Assembly (NCBI RefSeq): GCF_014195485.1
Contig: NZ_JACIBU010000001.1
Span: forward strand, 3,596,001 to 3,660,000
Length of the DNA stretch: 64,000 bases
Source of the DNA: Modestobacter versicolor
GTDB lineage: Bacteria; Actinomycetota; Actinomycetes; Mycobacteriales; Geodermatophilaceae
Direction of reading: 5' to 3'
Shown here piece by piece: positions 17,105 through 25,555 of this stretch. Each line of letters begins with the position of its first letter. Position 1 is the stretch's first letter. The position numbers and the translations under genes were made by a program. Under the pieces are notes generated by a model, which ran no database searches, was not told the origin of the DNA, and saw only the letters and a list, made by a program, of their open reading frames with translations.

Positions 17105-18766
17105 ATGAGCACCACCGCCCCCATCCGGGCCGCCGCGGGACCCGCCGCGGACCCGGCGTCGGTCGCCCCGGCCGAGCAGCAGGGAGGGATGACGCACCGG
17201 CAGATCCTGTCCGCCCTGTCGGGGATGCTGCTGGCGATGTTCGTCGCGTTCCTGTCCTCGACCGTCGTGTCGAACGCGCTGCCGACGATCATCACCGACC
17301 TGCGCGGCAGCCAGAGCCAGTACACCTGGGTGGTCACCGCGACCCTGCTCGCCTCGACGGCCTCCACGCCGATCTGGGGCAAGCTCTCCGACCTGTTCAG
17401 CAAGAAGCTGCTGATCCAGATCGCGATCGTCGTCTTCATCGTCGGCTCGATGCTGGCCGGCCTCGCGCAGTCGGTGCCCCAGCTGATCGGGTGGCGGGTG
17501 CTGCAGGGCCTGGGCCTGGGCGGCCTGCAGGCGCTGGTGCAGATCGCGATGGCCGCGATGATCAGCCCGCGCGAGCGCGGCCGGTACTCGGGCCTGCTCG
17601 GCGGCGTCATGGCGGTGGCCACCGTCGGTGGCCCGCTCATCGGCGGGGTGCTGGTCGACACCAGCTGGCTGGGCTGGCGCTGGTGCTTCTACGTCGGCGT
17701 CCCCTTCGCCGCGGCCGCGCTGGTGCTGCTGCAGCGCACGCTGCACCTGCCGGTCACCAAGCGCGACGTCTCGATCGACTACCTCGGTGCGGCGTTCCTG
17801 ACCGCCGGGGTCTCGGCGCTGCTGATCTGGGTCACCCTCGCCGGTGACACCTTCGCCTGGGCCTCGCTGCAGACGGCGCTGTTCGTCGGCGGCGGCGTGC
17901 TCGCCATCGCGGCGTTCCTCGTCACCGAGCTCCGGGCGAAGGAGCCGATCGTCCCGCTCCGGCTCTTCCGCGACCGGACGACGACCCTGGCGATCATCGC
18001 CAGCGTCGCGATCGGTGTCGCGATGTTCGGCTCGACCGTCTTCCTCGGCCAGTACCTGCAGATCTCCCGCGGCTACTCGCCCACGGCGGCCGGCCTGCTC
18101 ACCATCCCGATGGTCGGCGGCCTGCTGGTCTCCTCCACCGTCTCCGGCATCCTGATCACCCGCACCGGGCGGTGGAAGCGGTTCCTGGTCGCCGGCTCGC
18201 TGCTGGTGGCGATCGGCTTCGCCCTGCTGGCGACGATCGACCACGCCACCAACATGGTCCTGCTGGGCGTCTTCCTCGCGGTCCTCGGCATCGGCATCGG
18301 CATGACCATGCAGAACCTGGTGCTGGCCGTGCAGAACACCGTGGCCGCCACCGACCTGGGTGCGGCCAGCTCGGCGGTCGCCTTCTTCCGCAGCCTCGGC
18401 GGCACGATCGGCGTCTCGGTGCTGGGCGCGGTGCTGTCCAGCCGGGTGGGCACGCTCATCCAGTCGGGGCTGGCCGACGTCCCCGGTGCGGCGGGTGCCG
18501 CCGGGTCCGGCGACATCGGCCTGGCCCAGCTGTCCGACGCGCCGGCGCCGATCCGGGCGCTGATCCAGGTCTCCTACGGCGACGCGACCGGGCGGATCTT
18601 CCTGATCTCCGCGGCGCTGTCGGTCATCACGATCGTGGCCATCCTGCTCATCCGCGAGGTGGCGCTGCGGACGTCGTCCGGCGACGAGCAGCTGCGGGCC
18701 GCGACCGCGCAGGGCAGCACCGCCGCGGTGGACGGCGAGCTGGCCGCCAGCGCCGGCCGCCGCTGA
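17105..18766 (+). CDS. DHA2-family MFS multidrug efflux transporter
   Basis: A 553-residue, about 14-segment major facilitator of the DHA2 (EmrB/QacA) type, expected to export toxic compounds using the proton gradient. Typical features are LSSTVVSNALPTIITDLRGS in the first segment, motif A-like WGKLSDLFSKKLL, GWRVLQGLGLGGLQALVQIA, motif C-like GGPLIGGVLVDTSWLGWRW, and the RSLGGTIGVSVLGAVLSSRV stretch late in the protein. ATG with AGGAGAG upstream. It follows the MarR gene and shares its promoter region. It ends on a strong bidirectional hairpin facing osmC. Confidence 0.92.
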   Translation: MSTTAPIRAAAGPAADPASVAPAEQQGGMTHRQILSALSGMLLAMFVAFLSSTVVSNALPTIITDLRGSQSQYTWVVTATLLASTASTPIWGKLSDLFSKKLLIQIAIVVFIVGSMLAGLAQSVPQLIGWRVLQGLGLGGLQALVQIAMAAMISPRERGRYSGLLGGVMAVATVGGPLIGGVLVDTSWLGWRWCFYVGVPFAAAALVLLQRTLHLPVTKRDVSIDYLGAAFLTAGVSALLIWVTLAGDTFAWASLQTALFVGGGVLAIAAFLVTELRAKEPIVPLRLFRDRTTTLAIIASVAIGVAMFGSTVFLGQYLQISRGYSPTAAGLLTIPMVGGLLVSSTVSGILITRTGRWKRFLVAGSLLVAIGFALLATIDHATNMVLLGVFLAVLGIGIGMTMQNLVLAVQNTVAATDLGAASSAVAFFRSLGGTIGVSVLGAVLSSRVGTLIQSGLADVPGAAGAAGSGDIGLAQLSDAPAPIRALIQVSYGDATGRIFLISAALSVITIVAILLIREVALRTSSGDEQLRAATAQGSTAAVDGELAASAGRR

Positions 18767-18786
18767 CCCCGCCCCCTCCCCGCAGG

Positions 18787-18830
18787 ACGACCGAGGCCGC
18801 CTCCCCGTCGGGGGAGGCGGCCTCGGTCGT
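18787..18830. terminator. Bidirectional terminator between MFS gene and osmC
   Basis: Perfect 20-bp stem (ACGACCGAGGCCGCCTCCCC and complement) with a 4-nt loop GTCG, lying between two convergent genes. Confidence 0.85.
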
Positions 18831-18841
18831 GCGGGGAGCGG

Positions 18842-19279
18842 TCAGGAGACGAGCGAGGCGTCCAGGGTGATGTCCACGGCGGACAGCGCCTTGCTCACCG
18901 GGCAGCCGACCTTGGCCGCCTGGGCCGCCTGCTGGAAGCCGTCGGCGTCCAGGCCGCCGACCTCGCCGCGGACGGTGAGCACGATCGTGGTGATCGTCGG
19001 GGCGCCGTCGACCTGCCCGAGGGTCACGTCGGCGGTCACCTCGAGCGACTCGGTGGTGCCGCCGGCCTTGCCGATCTCGCTCGACAGCGCCATCGCGTAG
19101 CAGGACGAGTGGGCCGCGGCGATGAGCTCCTCGGGGCTGGTGGTGCCCCCGGCCTCCTCAGCGGCGCGCTTGGGGAAGCTGACGTCGTAGGTGCCGACCT
19201 TGGAGCTGGAGAGCTCGACCTGGCCGGAACCCTCCTGCAGCGAACCGTTCCAGGCAGTGCGTGCGGTGCGCGTGGGCAT
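18842..19279 (-). CDS. osmC: OsmC-family peroxiredoxin
   Basis: A 145-residue OsmC protein, a thiol peroxidase for organic hydroperoxides. The two catalytic cysteines are C60 in SPEELIAAAHSSCYAMALS and C126 in AAKVGCPVSKAL. The HSSC and GCPVSKAL contexts fit the OsmC branch better than Ohr. ATG with GGAGG nine bases upstream in the complement. It is downstream of an OhrR-like regulator on the same strand, so peroxide-inducible control is likely. Confidence 0.93.
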   Translation of the reverse strand: MPTRTARTAWNGSLQEGSGQVELSSSKVGTYDVSFPKRAAEEAGGTTSPEELIAAAHSSCYAMALSSEIGKAGGTTESLEVTADVTLGQVDGAPTITTIVLTVRGEVGGLDADGFQQAAQAAKVGCPVSKALSAVDITLDASLVS

Positions 19280-19360
19280 CGGACCTCCTCCTCGGCAGGT
19301 GACCCGGGTCGCGGCTGCGACGCCCGTCGGTCACCGGGCCTGTCGGGCACAACCGTCGCG

Positions 19361-19383
19361 GGGTGGCGGTGTTCCCGCCACCC
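19361..19383 (-). terminator. Hairpin after ohrR
   Basis: Perfect 9-bp stem GGGTGGCGG / CCGCCACCC with a 5-nt loop, 25 bases past the ohrR stop and upstream of osmC. It suggests osmC also has its own promoter. Confidence 0.5.
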
Positions 19384-19407
19384 GACGACGGAGCGCCGGC
19401 GGAGGAG

Positions 19408-19869
19408 CTAGACCTGCGCGTTCTGCGGGGTCGTGGAGACCCGGTCGGTGATGGTGCGCAGCTGGCCCCGGAGCTCGGCGAACTGCTCCTGGTCCAGGGC
19501 GAGCGCGGAGATCATCTCGGCCGAGATGGCGCAGGCCGGGCCCTGCAGGGCCCGGCCGGCGTCGGTGAGCCGCACCGAGACCGAGCGCTCGTCGTCGGCC
19601 CGGCGGTGCCGGGTGACGAGGCCGGCAGCGGTGAGCCGCTTGAGCAGCGGGGAGAGGGTGCCGGAGTCCAGCGCGAGGCGCTGGCCCAGCTGGCCGACGG
19701 TCTGGCCGTCCTCCTCCCACAGCAGCATCAGCACGAGGTACTGGGGATAGGTCACGCCCAGCTCGTCGAGCATGGGCCGGTAGCGGGCGGTGACCGCCCG
19801 CGAAGCGGCGTACAGGGCGAAGCAGAGCTGGTCGTCGAGTGCCACGCTCGGCGACGGGGTGTCCGTCAT
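19408..19869 (-). CDS. ohrR: OhrR-type organic peroxide-sensing MarR regulator
   Basis: A 153-residue MarR-family protein closely resembling B. subtilis OhrR. DQLCFALYAASRAVTARYRP holds the peroxide-sensing cysteine C16, followed by LGVTYPQYLVLMLLWEEDGQ, LDSGTLSPLLKRLTAAGLV and the wing ADDERSVSVRLTDAG. Oxidation of the cysteine releases DNA in this family. The start is the ATG at 19869; in-frame codons extend upstream, but a -10-like TACTCT lies exactly 7 nt before this ATG, which fits a leaderless mRNA. It lies upstream of osmC on the same strand. Confidence 0.9.
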   Translation of the reverse strand: MTDTPSPSVALDDQLCFALYAASRAVTARYRPMLDELGVTYPQYLVLMLLWEEDGQTVGQLGQRLALDSGTLSPLLKRLTAAGLVTRHRRADDERSVSVRLTDAGRALQGPACAISAEMISALALDQEQFAELRGQLRTITDRVSTTPQNAQV

Positions 19870-19876
19870 GGACCCC

Positions 19877-19882
19877 AGAGTA
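19877..19882 (-). promoter_or_regulatory. Leaderless-type -10 element of ohrR (TACTCT, 7 nt to ATG)
   Basis: On the minus strand TACTCT is followed by 7 nt and then the ATG. No ribosome binding site is seen. It is one of a repeated class in this window. Confidence 0.6.
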
Positions 19883-19989
19883 GGGCGCGACCCGGCTTCG
19901 GGCCGCCGTGTCGTCCGTCTCCTCGCCCATTCGTGCCGGAGAGTCGCGCTCACCGACCCCGCCGCGTGGTCGCACTGGACGGCCCCGGG

Positions 19990-20008
19990 TTGAGTGGAAC
20001 AGACTCAA
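19990..20008. promoter_or_regulatory. HAIR operator for HspR upstream of clpB
   Basis: TTGAGT-N7-ACTCAA, matching the central bases of the HspR-associated inverted repeat (CTTGAGT-N7-ACTCAAG) known from Streptomyces and Mycobacterium. It lies 64 bp before the clpB ATG, so clpB is probably repressed by HspR outside heat stress. No hspR gene is in the window. Confidence 0.88.
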
Positions 20009-20071
20009 CTCCTGCTCCGTTGGACAGGCCAGACAGTCCCCGCACCGCAGGAGAGGACACCCGCACCGACC

Positions 20072-22669
20072 ATGCAGAGCAAGCTCACCACCCGTTCGCA
20101 GGAGGCCGTCGCCGCCGCCCAGCGTCTCGCGGTCGACCGCGGCCAGGCCGCCCTGGAGCCCCTGCACCTGCTCGTCGCGCTGCTCGAGCAGGCCGACGGC
20201 ATCGCCGGCCCGCTGCTGCAGGCGACCGGCGCCGACCCGGCCGACGTCCGCGCCAAGGCCGACGCCGCGCTGCGCCGGATGCCCAGCGTCAGCGGCGCCA
20301 CCGTCGCCGCCCCTGCGCCGTCCCGCGAGCTGCTGCGGGCGATCAACGCCGCCGGCGAGCAGGCGAGCGCCCTCGGCGACGAGTACGTCTCCACCGAGCA
20401 CCTGCTCGTCGGGCTCGCCACCACCGAGGGCGAGGCCGGGGCGGTGCTGACCAGCTCCGGCGCCACCCGCGACACCCTGCTGGCCGCCTTCCGCACCGTG
20501 CGCGGCAGCCGGAAGGTCACCACCCCCGACCCGGAGAACACCTTCCAGGCGCTGGAGAAGTATGCCGTCGACCTGACCGCGCGCGCCCGCATCGGCAAGA
20601 TCGACCCGGTCATCGGCCGGGACACCGAGATCCGCCGCGTCGTCCAGGTGCTCTCCCGGCGCACCAAGAACAACCCGGTGCTGATCGGCGAGCCCGGCGT
20701 CGGCAAGACGGCGATCGTCGAGGGCCTGGCCCAGCGGATCGTCGCCGGCGACGTCCCGGAGAGCCTCAAGGGCAAGCGGCTGATGGCGCTGGACCTCGGC
20801 TCGATGGTCGCCGGTGCGAAGTACCGCGGCGAGTTCGAGGAGCGGCTCAAGGCCGTGCTGCAGGAGATCACCGACGCCGAGGGCCAGGTGATCACCTTCA
20901 TCGACGAGCTGCACACCATCGTCGGCGCCGGCGCGAGCGGCGACTCCGCCATGGACGCCGGCAACATGATCAAGCCGATGCTCGCCCGCGGCGAGCTGCG
21001 GATGGTCGGGGCCACGACGCTCGACGAGTACCGCGAGCACATCGAGAAGGACCCGGCCCTGGAGCGCCGCTTCCAGCAGGTCTACGTCGGCGAGCCCTCG
21101 GTCGAGGACACGATCGGCATCCTGCGCGGGCTCAAGGAGCGCTACGAGGTGCACCACGGCGTCCGGATCACCGACGCCGCGATCGTGGCCGCCGCCACCC
21201 TCTCCGACCGCTACGTCACCGCCCGGTTCCTCCCGGACAAGGCGATCGACCTGGTCGACGAGGCCGCCAGCCGGCTCCGGATGGAGATCGACAGCCGGCC
21301 GGTCGAGGTCGACGAGGTGGAGCGGGTGGTGCGCCGGCTGGAGATCGAGGAGATGGCGCTGTCCAAGGAGGACGACCCGTCGTCGGTGGCGCGGCTGGCC
21401 GCGCTGCGCACCGACCTGGCCGACCGCCGGCAGGAGCTCGACGAGCTCACCGCCCGCTGGCAGCAGGACAAGAACGCCATCGGCCGGATCCAGCAGGTCA
21501 AGGAGGAGCTGGAGCGGCTCCGCCTGGAGGCCGAGCGGGCCGAGCGCGACGGCGACCTCGCCCACGTGGCCGAGCTCCGCTACGGCCGGCTCCCGCAGCT
21601 CGAGCGCGCGCTGGCCGAGGCCGAGGCGTCGGCCGCCGGGCGCGAGTCGATGCTCAAGGAGGAGGTCGGCGCCGACGACATCGCCGAGGTGGTGCAGGCC
21701 TGGACCGGCATCCCGGCGGGCCGGCTGCTCGAGGGCGAGACGCAGAAGCTGCTGCGGATGGAGGACGAGCTCGCCAAGCGCGTCGTCGGCCAGCCCGACG
21801 CCGTCCGCGCGGTGGCCGACGCCGTCCGCCGGGCCCGCTCCGGGGTCTCCGACCCCGACCGCCCGACCGGGTCGTTCCTGTTCCTCGGCCCCACCGGCGT
21901 GGGCAAGACCGAGCTGGCGAAGGCGCTGGCGGAGTTCCTGTTCGACGACGAGCGGGCGATGGTCCGCATCGACATGAGCGAGTACTCCGAGAAGCACTCG
22001 GTGGCCCGGCTGGTCGGCGCCCCGCCCGGCTACGTCGGCTACGAGGCCGGTGGCCAGCTCACCGAGGCCGTGCGGCGGCGCCCGTACACGGTGGTGCTGC
22101 TCGACGAGGTCGAGAAGGGGCACCCCGACGTCTTCGACGTGCTGCTCCAGGTGCTCGACGACGGCCGGCTGACCGACGGGCAGGGCCGCACGGTCGACTT
22201 CCGCAACGTCATCCTGGTGCTGACCTCGAACCTGGGCTCGCAGGTCATCGCCGACCAGTCGATCCCGGAGGACCGCAAGGCCAGCGCGGTGCAGGACATC
22301 GTCCGCGCGCACTTCAAGCCGGAGTTCCTCAACCGGCTCGACGACGTCGTCACCTTCCGGGCGCTCGGCTCCGACGAGCTGGCCGGCATCGTCGACATCC
22401 AGGTCGGCGTGCTCGCCCGCCGGCTGGCCGCGCGCCGGCTGACCCTGCAGGTCACCGACGCCGCGCGGGAGTGGCTGGCGCTCAACGGCTTCGACCCGGT
22501 GTACGGCGCGCGGCCGCTGCGCCGGCTGGTGCAGTCGGCCATCGGCGACCAGCTCGCCCGGGCGCTGCTGTCCGGTGAGATCCGCGACGGCGACGCGGTC
22601 GTGGTCGACTGGCCGTCCGACGTCTCCGCGGGCGACACCGGCTTGAGCGTCACCCGCGCGGCCGGCTGA
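20072..22669 (+). CDS. clpB: ATP-dependent disaggregase ClpB
   Basis: An 865-residue Hsp100 chaperone that pulls proteins out of aggregates with DnaK. Domains: N-terminal Clp repeat domain ([20 protein letters not shown]), first AAA+ with Walker [10 protein letters not shown] near 210 and Walker [14 protein letters not shown], a coiled-coil middle domain (about 410-520, rich in Glu/Arg/Leu), and second AAA+ with [12 protein letters not shown] near 600 and [14 protein letters not shown]. The ATG at 20072 is chosen because it begins the conserved N-terminus; an upstream in-frame start would run through the HAIR operator. An AGGAGAGG lies 16 bases upstream, rather far. Heat-shock control by HspR is likely. 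Confidence 0.96.
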   Translation: MQSKLTTRSQEAVAAAQRLAVDRGQAALEPLHLLVALLEQADGIAGPLLQATGADPADVRAKADAALRRMPSVSGATVAAPAPSRELLRAINAAGEQASALGDEYVSTEHLLVGLATTEGEAGAVLTSSGATRDTLLAAFRTVRGSRKVTTPDPENTFQALEKYAVDLTARARIGKIDPVIGRDTEIRRVVQVLSRRTKNNPVLIGEPGVGKTAIVEGLAQRIVAGDVPESLKGKRLMALDLGSMVAGAKYRGEFEERLKAVLQEITDAEGQVITFIDELHTIVGAGASGDSAMDAGNMIKPMLARGELRMVGATTLDEYREHIEKDPALERRFQQVYVGEPSVEDTIGILRGLKERYEVHHGVRITDAAIVAAATLSDRYVTARFLPDKAIDLVDEAASRLRMEIDSRPVEVDEVERVVRRLEIEEMALSKEDDPSSVARLAALRTDLADRRQELDELTARWQQDKNAIGRIQQVKEELERLRLEAERAERDGDLAHVAELRYGRLPQLERALAEAEASAAGRESMLKEEVGADDIAEVVQAWTGIPAGRLLEGETQKLLRMEDELAKRVVGQPDAVRAVADAVRRARSGVSDPDRPTGSFLFLGPTGVGKTELAKALAEFLFDDERAMVRIDMSEYSEKHSVARLVGAPPGYVGYEAGGQLTEAVRRRPYTVVLLDEVEKGHPDVFDVLLQVLDDGRLTDGQGRTVDFRNVILVLTSNLGSQVIADQSIPEDRKASAVQDIVRAHFKPEFLNRLDDVVTFRALGSDELAGIVDIQVGVLARRLAARRLTLQVTDAAREWLALNGFDPVYGARPLRRLVQSAIGDQLARALLSGEIRDGDAVVVDWPSDVSAGDTGLSVTRAAG

Positions 22670-22674
22670 TCCCT

Positions 22675-22690
22675 GCCGCCCCGGGGCGGC
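22675..22690 (+). terminator. Short GC palindrome after clpB
   Basis: GCCGCCCCGGGGCGGC begins 5 bases after the clpB stop. As a hairpin it would have a 6-bp stem with a small loop. A weak terminator candidate. Confidence 0.35.
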
Positions 22691-22923
22691 CGCCGGCTGT
22701 GGACGACGGCAGCGGGCGGTCGCCCCGCCGCCCCGCTGGGTGATCACCCTCGGCCGGTGCTGGTGGGCGCTGCTGCCGCACCGGGACAGCCGGGAGTGGG
22801 TGGCGCCCGCAGAGCCCGCCGCCGCGGGACGATGAGGCGGCGGGCGTGTCCAGCAGGTGCCCGTCACCACCGGATGCCCGATGATCATCAGCGTCCGCAC
22901 GATGAGGTGAGTCGAGGAGCGTC

Positions 22924-23604
22924 ATGACGTCAGGACCGCAGGACCCGCAGCAGGGTGGCTACGGGCAGCAGCCGCCCTACGGTCAGCCGCAGCAGCCGCC
23001 GTACGGCCAGCAGCAGCCCGGCTACGGCCAGCAGCCGGGCTACGGCCAGCAGCAGCCCGGCTACGGCCAGCCCGGTGGCGGTCAGGGTGGCTACCCGGCT
23101 GCTCCGCAGGGCGGCTACCCGGCCGCACCGCAGGGCGGCGACTGGGGCGGCGGCGCGCCGGCCGCCCCCACCGAGCGCCCGACCACCGTCAAGGCCGGCA
23201 TCGGCGCCTTCCTGGCCAACATCGTCATCGGCCTGCTCGGGCTGCTGCTCGCCTTCACCGACATGGACCAGTACCGCGCCGACCTGGCCGATGCGTCCAA
23301 CCAGACCGGGCTCACCGAGGACGAGATCTCCTCGATCGTCAGCGTGACCATCGGGATCACCCTGCTGATCATGGCCGCGTTCGCCGTCGTGCTGTGGTTC
23401 GCCTGGAAGGGCCACAACTGGGCCCGGATCGTGCTGTGGGTGCTCGGCGGGATCAGCGTCCTGTTCGGCCTGCTGGGTGCCGGCGCGCTGGACTTCCTGT
23501 CCCTGGTCGGGCTGCTGCTCACCGCCGCCGGGATCGTCCTGCTGGCGCTCAAGCCGTCCAACGAGTGGTACCGGGCCGAGGGTCAGCGCCGGGCCCGGCG
23601 CTGA
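22924..23604 (+). CDS. Membrane protein with QPGYGQ-rich disordered N-terminus
   Basis: A 226-residue protein of unknown function. Residues 1-85 are a low-complexity tract of repeats such as PPYGQ, QPGYGQ and GGYPAAPQ, almost free of charge. It is followed by a membrane segment (AFLANIVIGLLGLLLAF), a loop with DMDQYRADLADAS, and three more segments ending in LKPSNEWYRAEGQRRARR. Tyr/Gln/Gly/Pro-rich heads on small membrane proteins are common in Actinobacteria and may bind partners weakly or extend through the envelope; no role can be assigned. ATG with GAGGAG eight bases upstream. Confidence 0.85.
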   Translation: MTSGPQDPQQGGYGQQPPYGQPQQPPYGQQQPGYGQQPGYGQQQPGYGQPGGGQGGYPAAPQGGYPAAPQGGDWGGGAPAAPTERPTTVKAGIGAFLANIVIGLLGLLLAFTDMDQYRADLADASNQTGLTEDEISSIVSVTIGITLLIMAAFAVVLWFAWKGHNWARIVLWVLGGISVLFGLLGAGALDFLSLVGLLLTAAGIVLLALKPSNEWYRAEGQRRARR

Positions 23605-23623
23605 CCGGACGCCTCGCGCACCG

Positions 23624-23657
23624 CGGCTGCGTGGGCCCTACCGGGTCCACGCAGCCG
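23624..23657. terminator. Bidirectional hairpin overlapping the stop of the 23.6-24.1 kb gene
   Basis: A 15-bp stem (CGGCTGCGTGGGCCC pairing with GGGTCCACGCAGCCG, one G-T pair) and a TACC loop lie between convergent genes. The stop codon of the minus-strand gene at 23638-23640 falls inside it. Confidence 0.75.
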
Positions 23658-24078
23658 TCGTGCGGCTGAGCAGGCTGGCGACCGCCGCCGCGCAGAGCAC
23701 GAGCACGAGCATCGAGGTCACCGCGATGCCACCGGTCACCAGCGTCGCGCCGAGGGTGATCAGCCCGAGCAGCCCGCCGGCCACCAGCCCGCTCCACCGC
23801 GCCCAGCCGCGGCCGCGGGCGAGGAAGAACGCGGAGACCGCCGACAGCAACCCGAAGACGACGGACTGGGCGAGGTTGACCTGCACCACGGTCACCGCCT
23901 CGGACCGGGACTGGTCCGACTGCGCGTCGACGATGGCGTCGACCACCGCGTCCCAGGCCAGGGTGGTCAGCAGCGCGCTCAGCAGCAGCAGCAGGGCCAG
24001 CGCAGCGAGCACCCCCACGGACACCCGCACGGAGGTCGGCATGGCGCCGGTGGAGGGGGAGGACGGTCGCGCGCTCAC
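23638..24078 (-). CDS. Small integral membrane protein of unknown function
   Basis: A protein of about 146 residues with four predicted membrane segments (VGVLAALALLLLLSALL, VVFGLLSAVSAFFLARG, WSGLVAGGLLGLITLGATLV and MLVLVLCAAAVASLL). A polar loop between the first two reads AWDAVVDAIVDAQSDQSRSE. I do not recognise a family. The GTG at 24078 is preferred because a CAGGCT -10-like hexamer lies 6 nt before it; an ATG at 24042 is the alternative. It is divergent from the fasciclin lipoprotein and convergent with the QPGYGQ membrane protein. Confidence 0.65.
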   Translation of the reverse strand: MSARPSSPSTGAMPTSVRVSVGVLAALALLLLLSALLTTLAWDAVVDAIVDAQSDQSRSEAVTVVQVNLAQSVVFGLLSAVSAFFLARGRGWARWSGLVAGGLLGLITLGATLVTGGIAVTSMLVLVLCAAAVASLLSRTTAAWTR

Positions 24079-24193
24079 CCCGCCAGCCTGGCACGACGCG
24101 CTCCGCACCTGCGGTTCCCGCCGATCGGCGCGGCGCGGGGATGCCATGCTCGCGCGCAGTGCACCGCCCCACCCGGAGCAGGAGGAGACCACC

Positions 24194-24871
24194 GTGAAGG
24201 CCGCCCGGCTGTCCCGCGCCACCGCCCGCCTCGCCGTCGCGGCCGCCGTCCCCCTGCTGCTGGCCGGCCTGACGTCCTGCAGCTCGGACGACGCCGGCGA
24301 CCCGGCCGACGCTGCCGGCAGCAGCACGCCCGAGGGCACGGCAGCGCCGACGTCGTCGTCCGCGCCGGTGGCGGCCGGTCCGTTCGGGCCCGGCTGCGGC
24401 CTGTTCCCCGTCGAGGGCCCCGGCAGCCTGGCCGCCATCGCCACCACCCCGGCCGGCGCCGCGATCAGCGGCGTCCCGGAGCTGGGCACCCTCACCCAGG
24501 CGGTCATCGCCGCCAACCTGGTCGACGTGCTGAACACCCGGCCGGAGGTGACCGTGCTGGCCCCCTCCAACGCCGCCTTCGACGCGCTGGGGCCCGACGC
24601 GCTCCCCGCCCTGCTCGCCGACGCCCCACGGCTGACGGCGGTGCTCACCCACCACGTGCTCAACGGCCGGCTGACCCCCGAGCAGCTGGTCGGCGAGCAC
24701 ACCACGCTCAACGGCGACTCGGTCACCGTCTCCGGGCCGGCCGACGCCCCGACGGTCACCGCCGAGCAGACGGTGCCCGGCACCGCGGCCGGCGCGGTGC
24801 TCTGCGGCGACGTGCCCACCGCCAACGCCACCGTCTACGTGGTCGACCAGGTGCTCACCCCGGCCGGCTGA
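24194..24871 (+). CDS. Fasciclin (FAS1)-domain lipoprotein
   Basis: A 225-residue exported lipoprotein. The signal peptide has a hydrophobic core (LAVAAAVPLLLAGLTSC) and a lipobox LTSC with the lipidated cysteine near residue 31. A Ser/Thr/Ala linker follows. Residues 85-222 form one FAS1 domain: LTQAVIAANLVDVLNTRPEV, VTVLAPSNAAFDALGPDAL, VLTHHVLNGRLTPEQLVG and the closing TANATVYVVDQVLTPAG. FAS1 domains usually mediate adhesion; a related lipoprotein is MPT83 of M. tuberculosis. The GTG start has GGAGGAG just upstream. Confidence 0.9.
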   Translation: MKAARLSRATARLAVAAAVPLLLAGLTSCSSDDAGDPADAAGSSTPEGTAAPTSSSAPVAAGPFGPGCGLFPVEGPGSLAAIATTPAGAAISGVPELGTLTQAVIAANLVDVLNTRPEVTVLAPSNAAFDALGPDALPALLADAPRLTAVLTHHVLNGRLTPEQLVGEHTTLNGDSVTVSGPADAPTVTAEQTVPGTAAGAVLCGDVPTANATVYVVDQVLTPAG

Positions 24872-24890
24872 CCGCGTCCGGTGTGCTCAG

Positions 24891-24896
24891 TAGGGT
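24891..24896 (+). promoter_or_regulatory. Leaderless-type -10 element of pyrE (TAGGGT, 7 nt to ATG)
   Basis: TAGGGT ends 7 nt before the pyrE ATG and no ribosome binding site is present. This implies transcription starting at or near the A of the start codon. Confidence 0.6.
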
Positions 24897-24903
24897 CCCT
24901 CCC

Positions 24904-25461
24904 ATGACGGCAGCCCCGGCCCACCACCCCGACCGCGACCGGCTGCGGGAGCTCATCGTCTCCCTCGCCGTGGTGCACGGGAAGGTCACGCTGTCCTCCG
25001 GCCGCGAGGCCGACTGGTACATCGACATGCGCCGGCTGACGCTGCACCACGAGGGCGCCCCGCTGGTCGGCCGGGTGATGCGCCAGCTCACCGGCGACCT
25101 CCGCTACGACGTGGTCGGCGGCCTCACGCTGGGCGCCGACCCGGTCGCCACCGCGATGCTGCACGCCGCCTCCGACGGCGCCGGCTTCCTGGACGCCTGC
25201 GTCGTCCGCAAGGAGGGCAAGGCCCACGGGCTGCAGCGGCGGATCGAGGGCCCGGACGTCGCCGGCCGCACCGTGCTGGTCGTCGAGGACGTCTCCACCA
25301 CCGGCGGCAGCCCGCTCACCGCGGCCGAGGCCCTGCAGGAGGCCGGTGCCGAGGTGATCGGCATCGCCGTCATCGTCGACCGCGGCGGGCGGGCCGCCGT
25401 CGAGGCCGCCGGGTTCGAGTACCGGGCGGCGTTCGACCTCGCCGACCTCGACCTGGCCTGA
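24904..25461 (+). CDS. pyrE: Orotate phosphoribosyltransferase
   Basis: Makes orotidine 5'-phosphate from orotate and PRPP in pyrimidine synthesis. It has 185 residues, a normal PyrE length. Seen are HGKVTLSSGREADWYIDMRR near the N-terminus, GGLTLGADPVATAML, the flexible-loop stretch VVRKEGKAHGLQRRIEG, and the PRPP-binding motif VLVVEDVSTTGGS near residue 120. The start is the ATG at 24904. It stands alone here and ends on a hairpin of the co-varying family described for 25467-25520. Confidence 0.95.
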   Translation: MTAAPAHHPDRDRLRELIVSLAVVHGKVTLSSGREADWYIDMRRLTLHHEGAPLVGRVMRQLTGDLRYDVVGGLTLGADPVATAMLHAASDGAGFLDACVVRKEGKAHGLQRRIEGPDVAGRTVLVVEDVSTTGGSPLTAAEALQEAGAEVIGIAVIVDRGGRAAVEAAGFEYRAAFDLADLDLA

Positions 25462-25466
25462 CGGAG

Positions 25467-25520
25467 GGCCCCCTCGCCCCCACCGCTCGCACGCTCGCGG
25501 CCGGCCACTGCGAGGGGGCC
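25467..25520 (+). repeat. Two-stem intergenic hairpin, copy A (after pyrE)
   Basis: Outer arms GGCCCCCTCGC and GCGAGGGGGCC enclose a core CCGCTCGCACGCTCGCGG that forms a second CCGC/GCGG stem. It is related in layout and core to copies at 28385, 34241 and 36493, but with a different outer stem. It probably terminates pyrE transcription. Confidence 0.7.
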
Positions 25521-25543
25521 GGACGGGGCAGGGGCGATGGACG

Positions 25544-25549
25544 TACCGT
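25544..25549 (+). promoter_or_regulatory. Leaderless-type -10 element (TACCGT, 6 nt to GTG)
   Basis: TACCGT ends 6 nt before the GTG of the FAD-linked oxidase at 25556. No ribosome binding site lies between. Confidence 0.55.
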
Positions 25550-25555
25550 CGGGGC

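Noticed and set aside
19331-22900. An open frame of about 1,190 codons on the minus strand opposite clpB
   Set aside because: It is a shadow of clpB with low-complexity composition; no recognisable domain.
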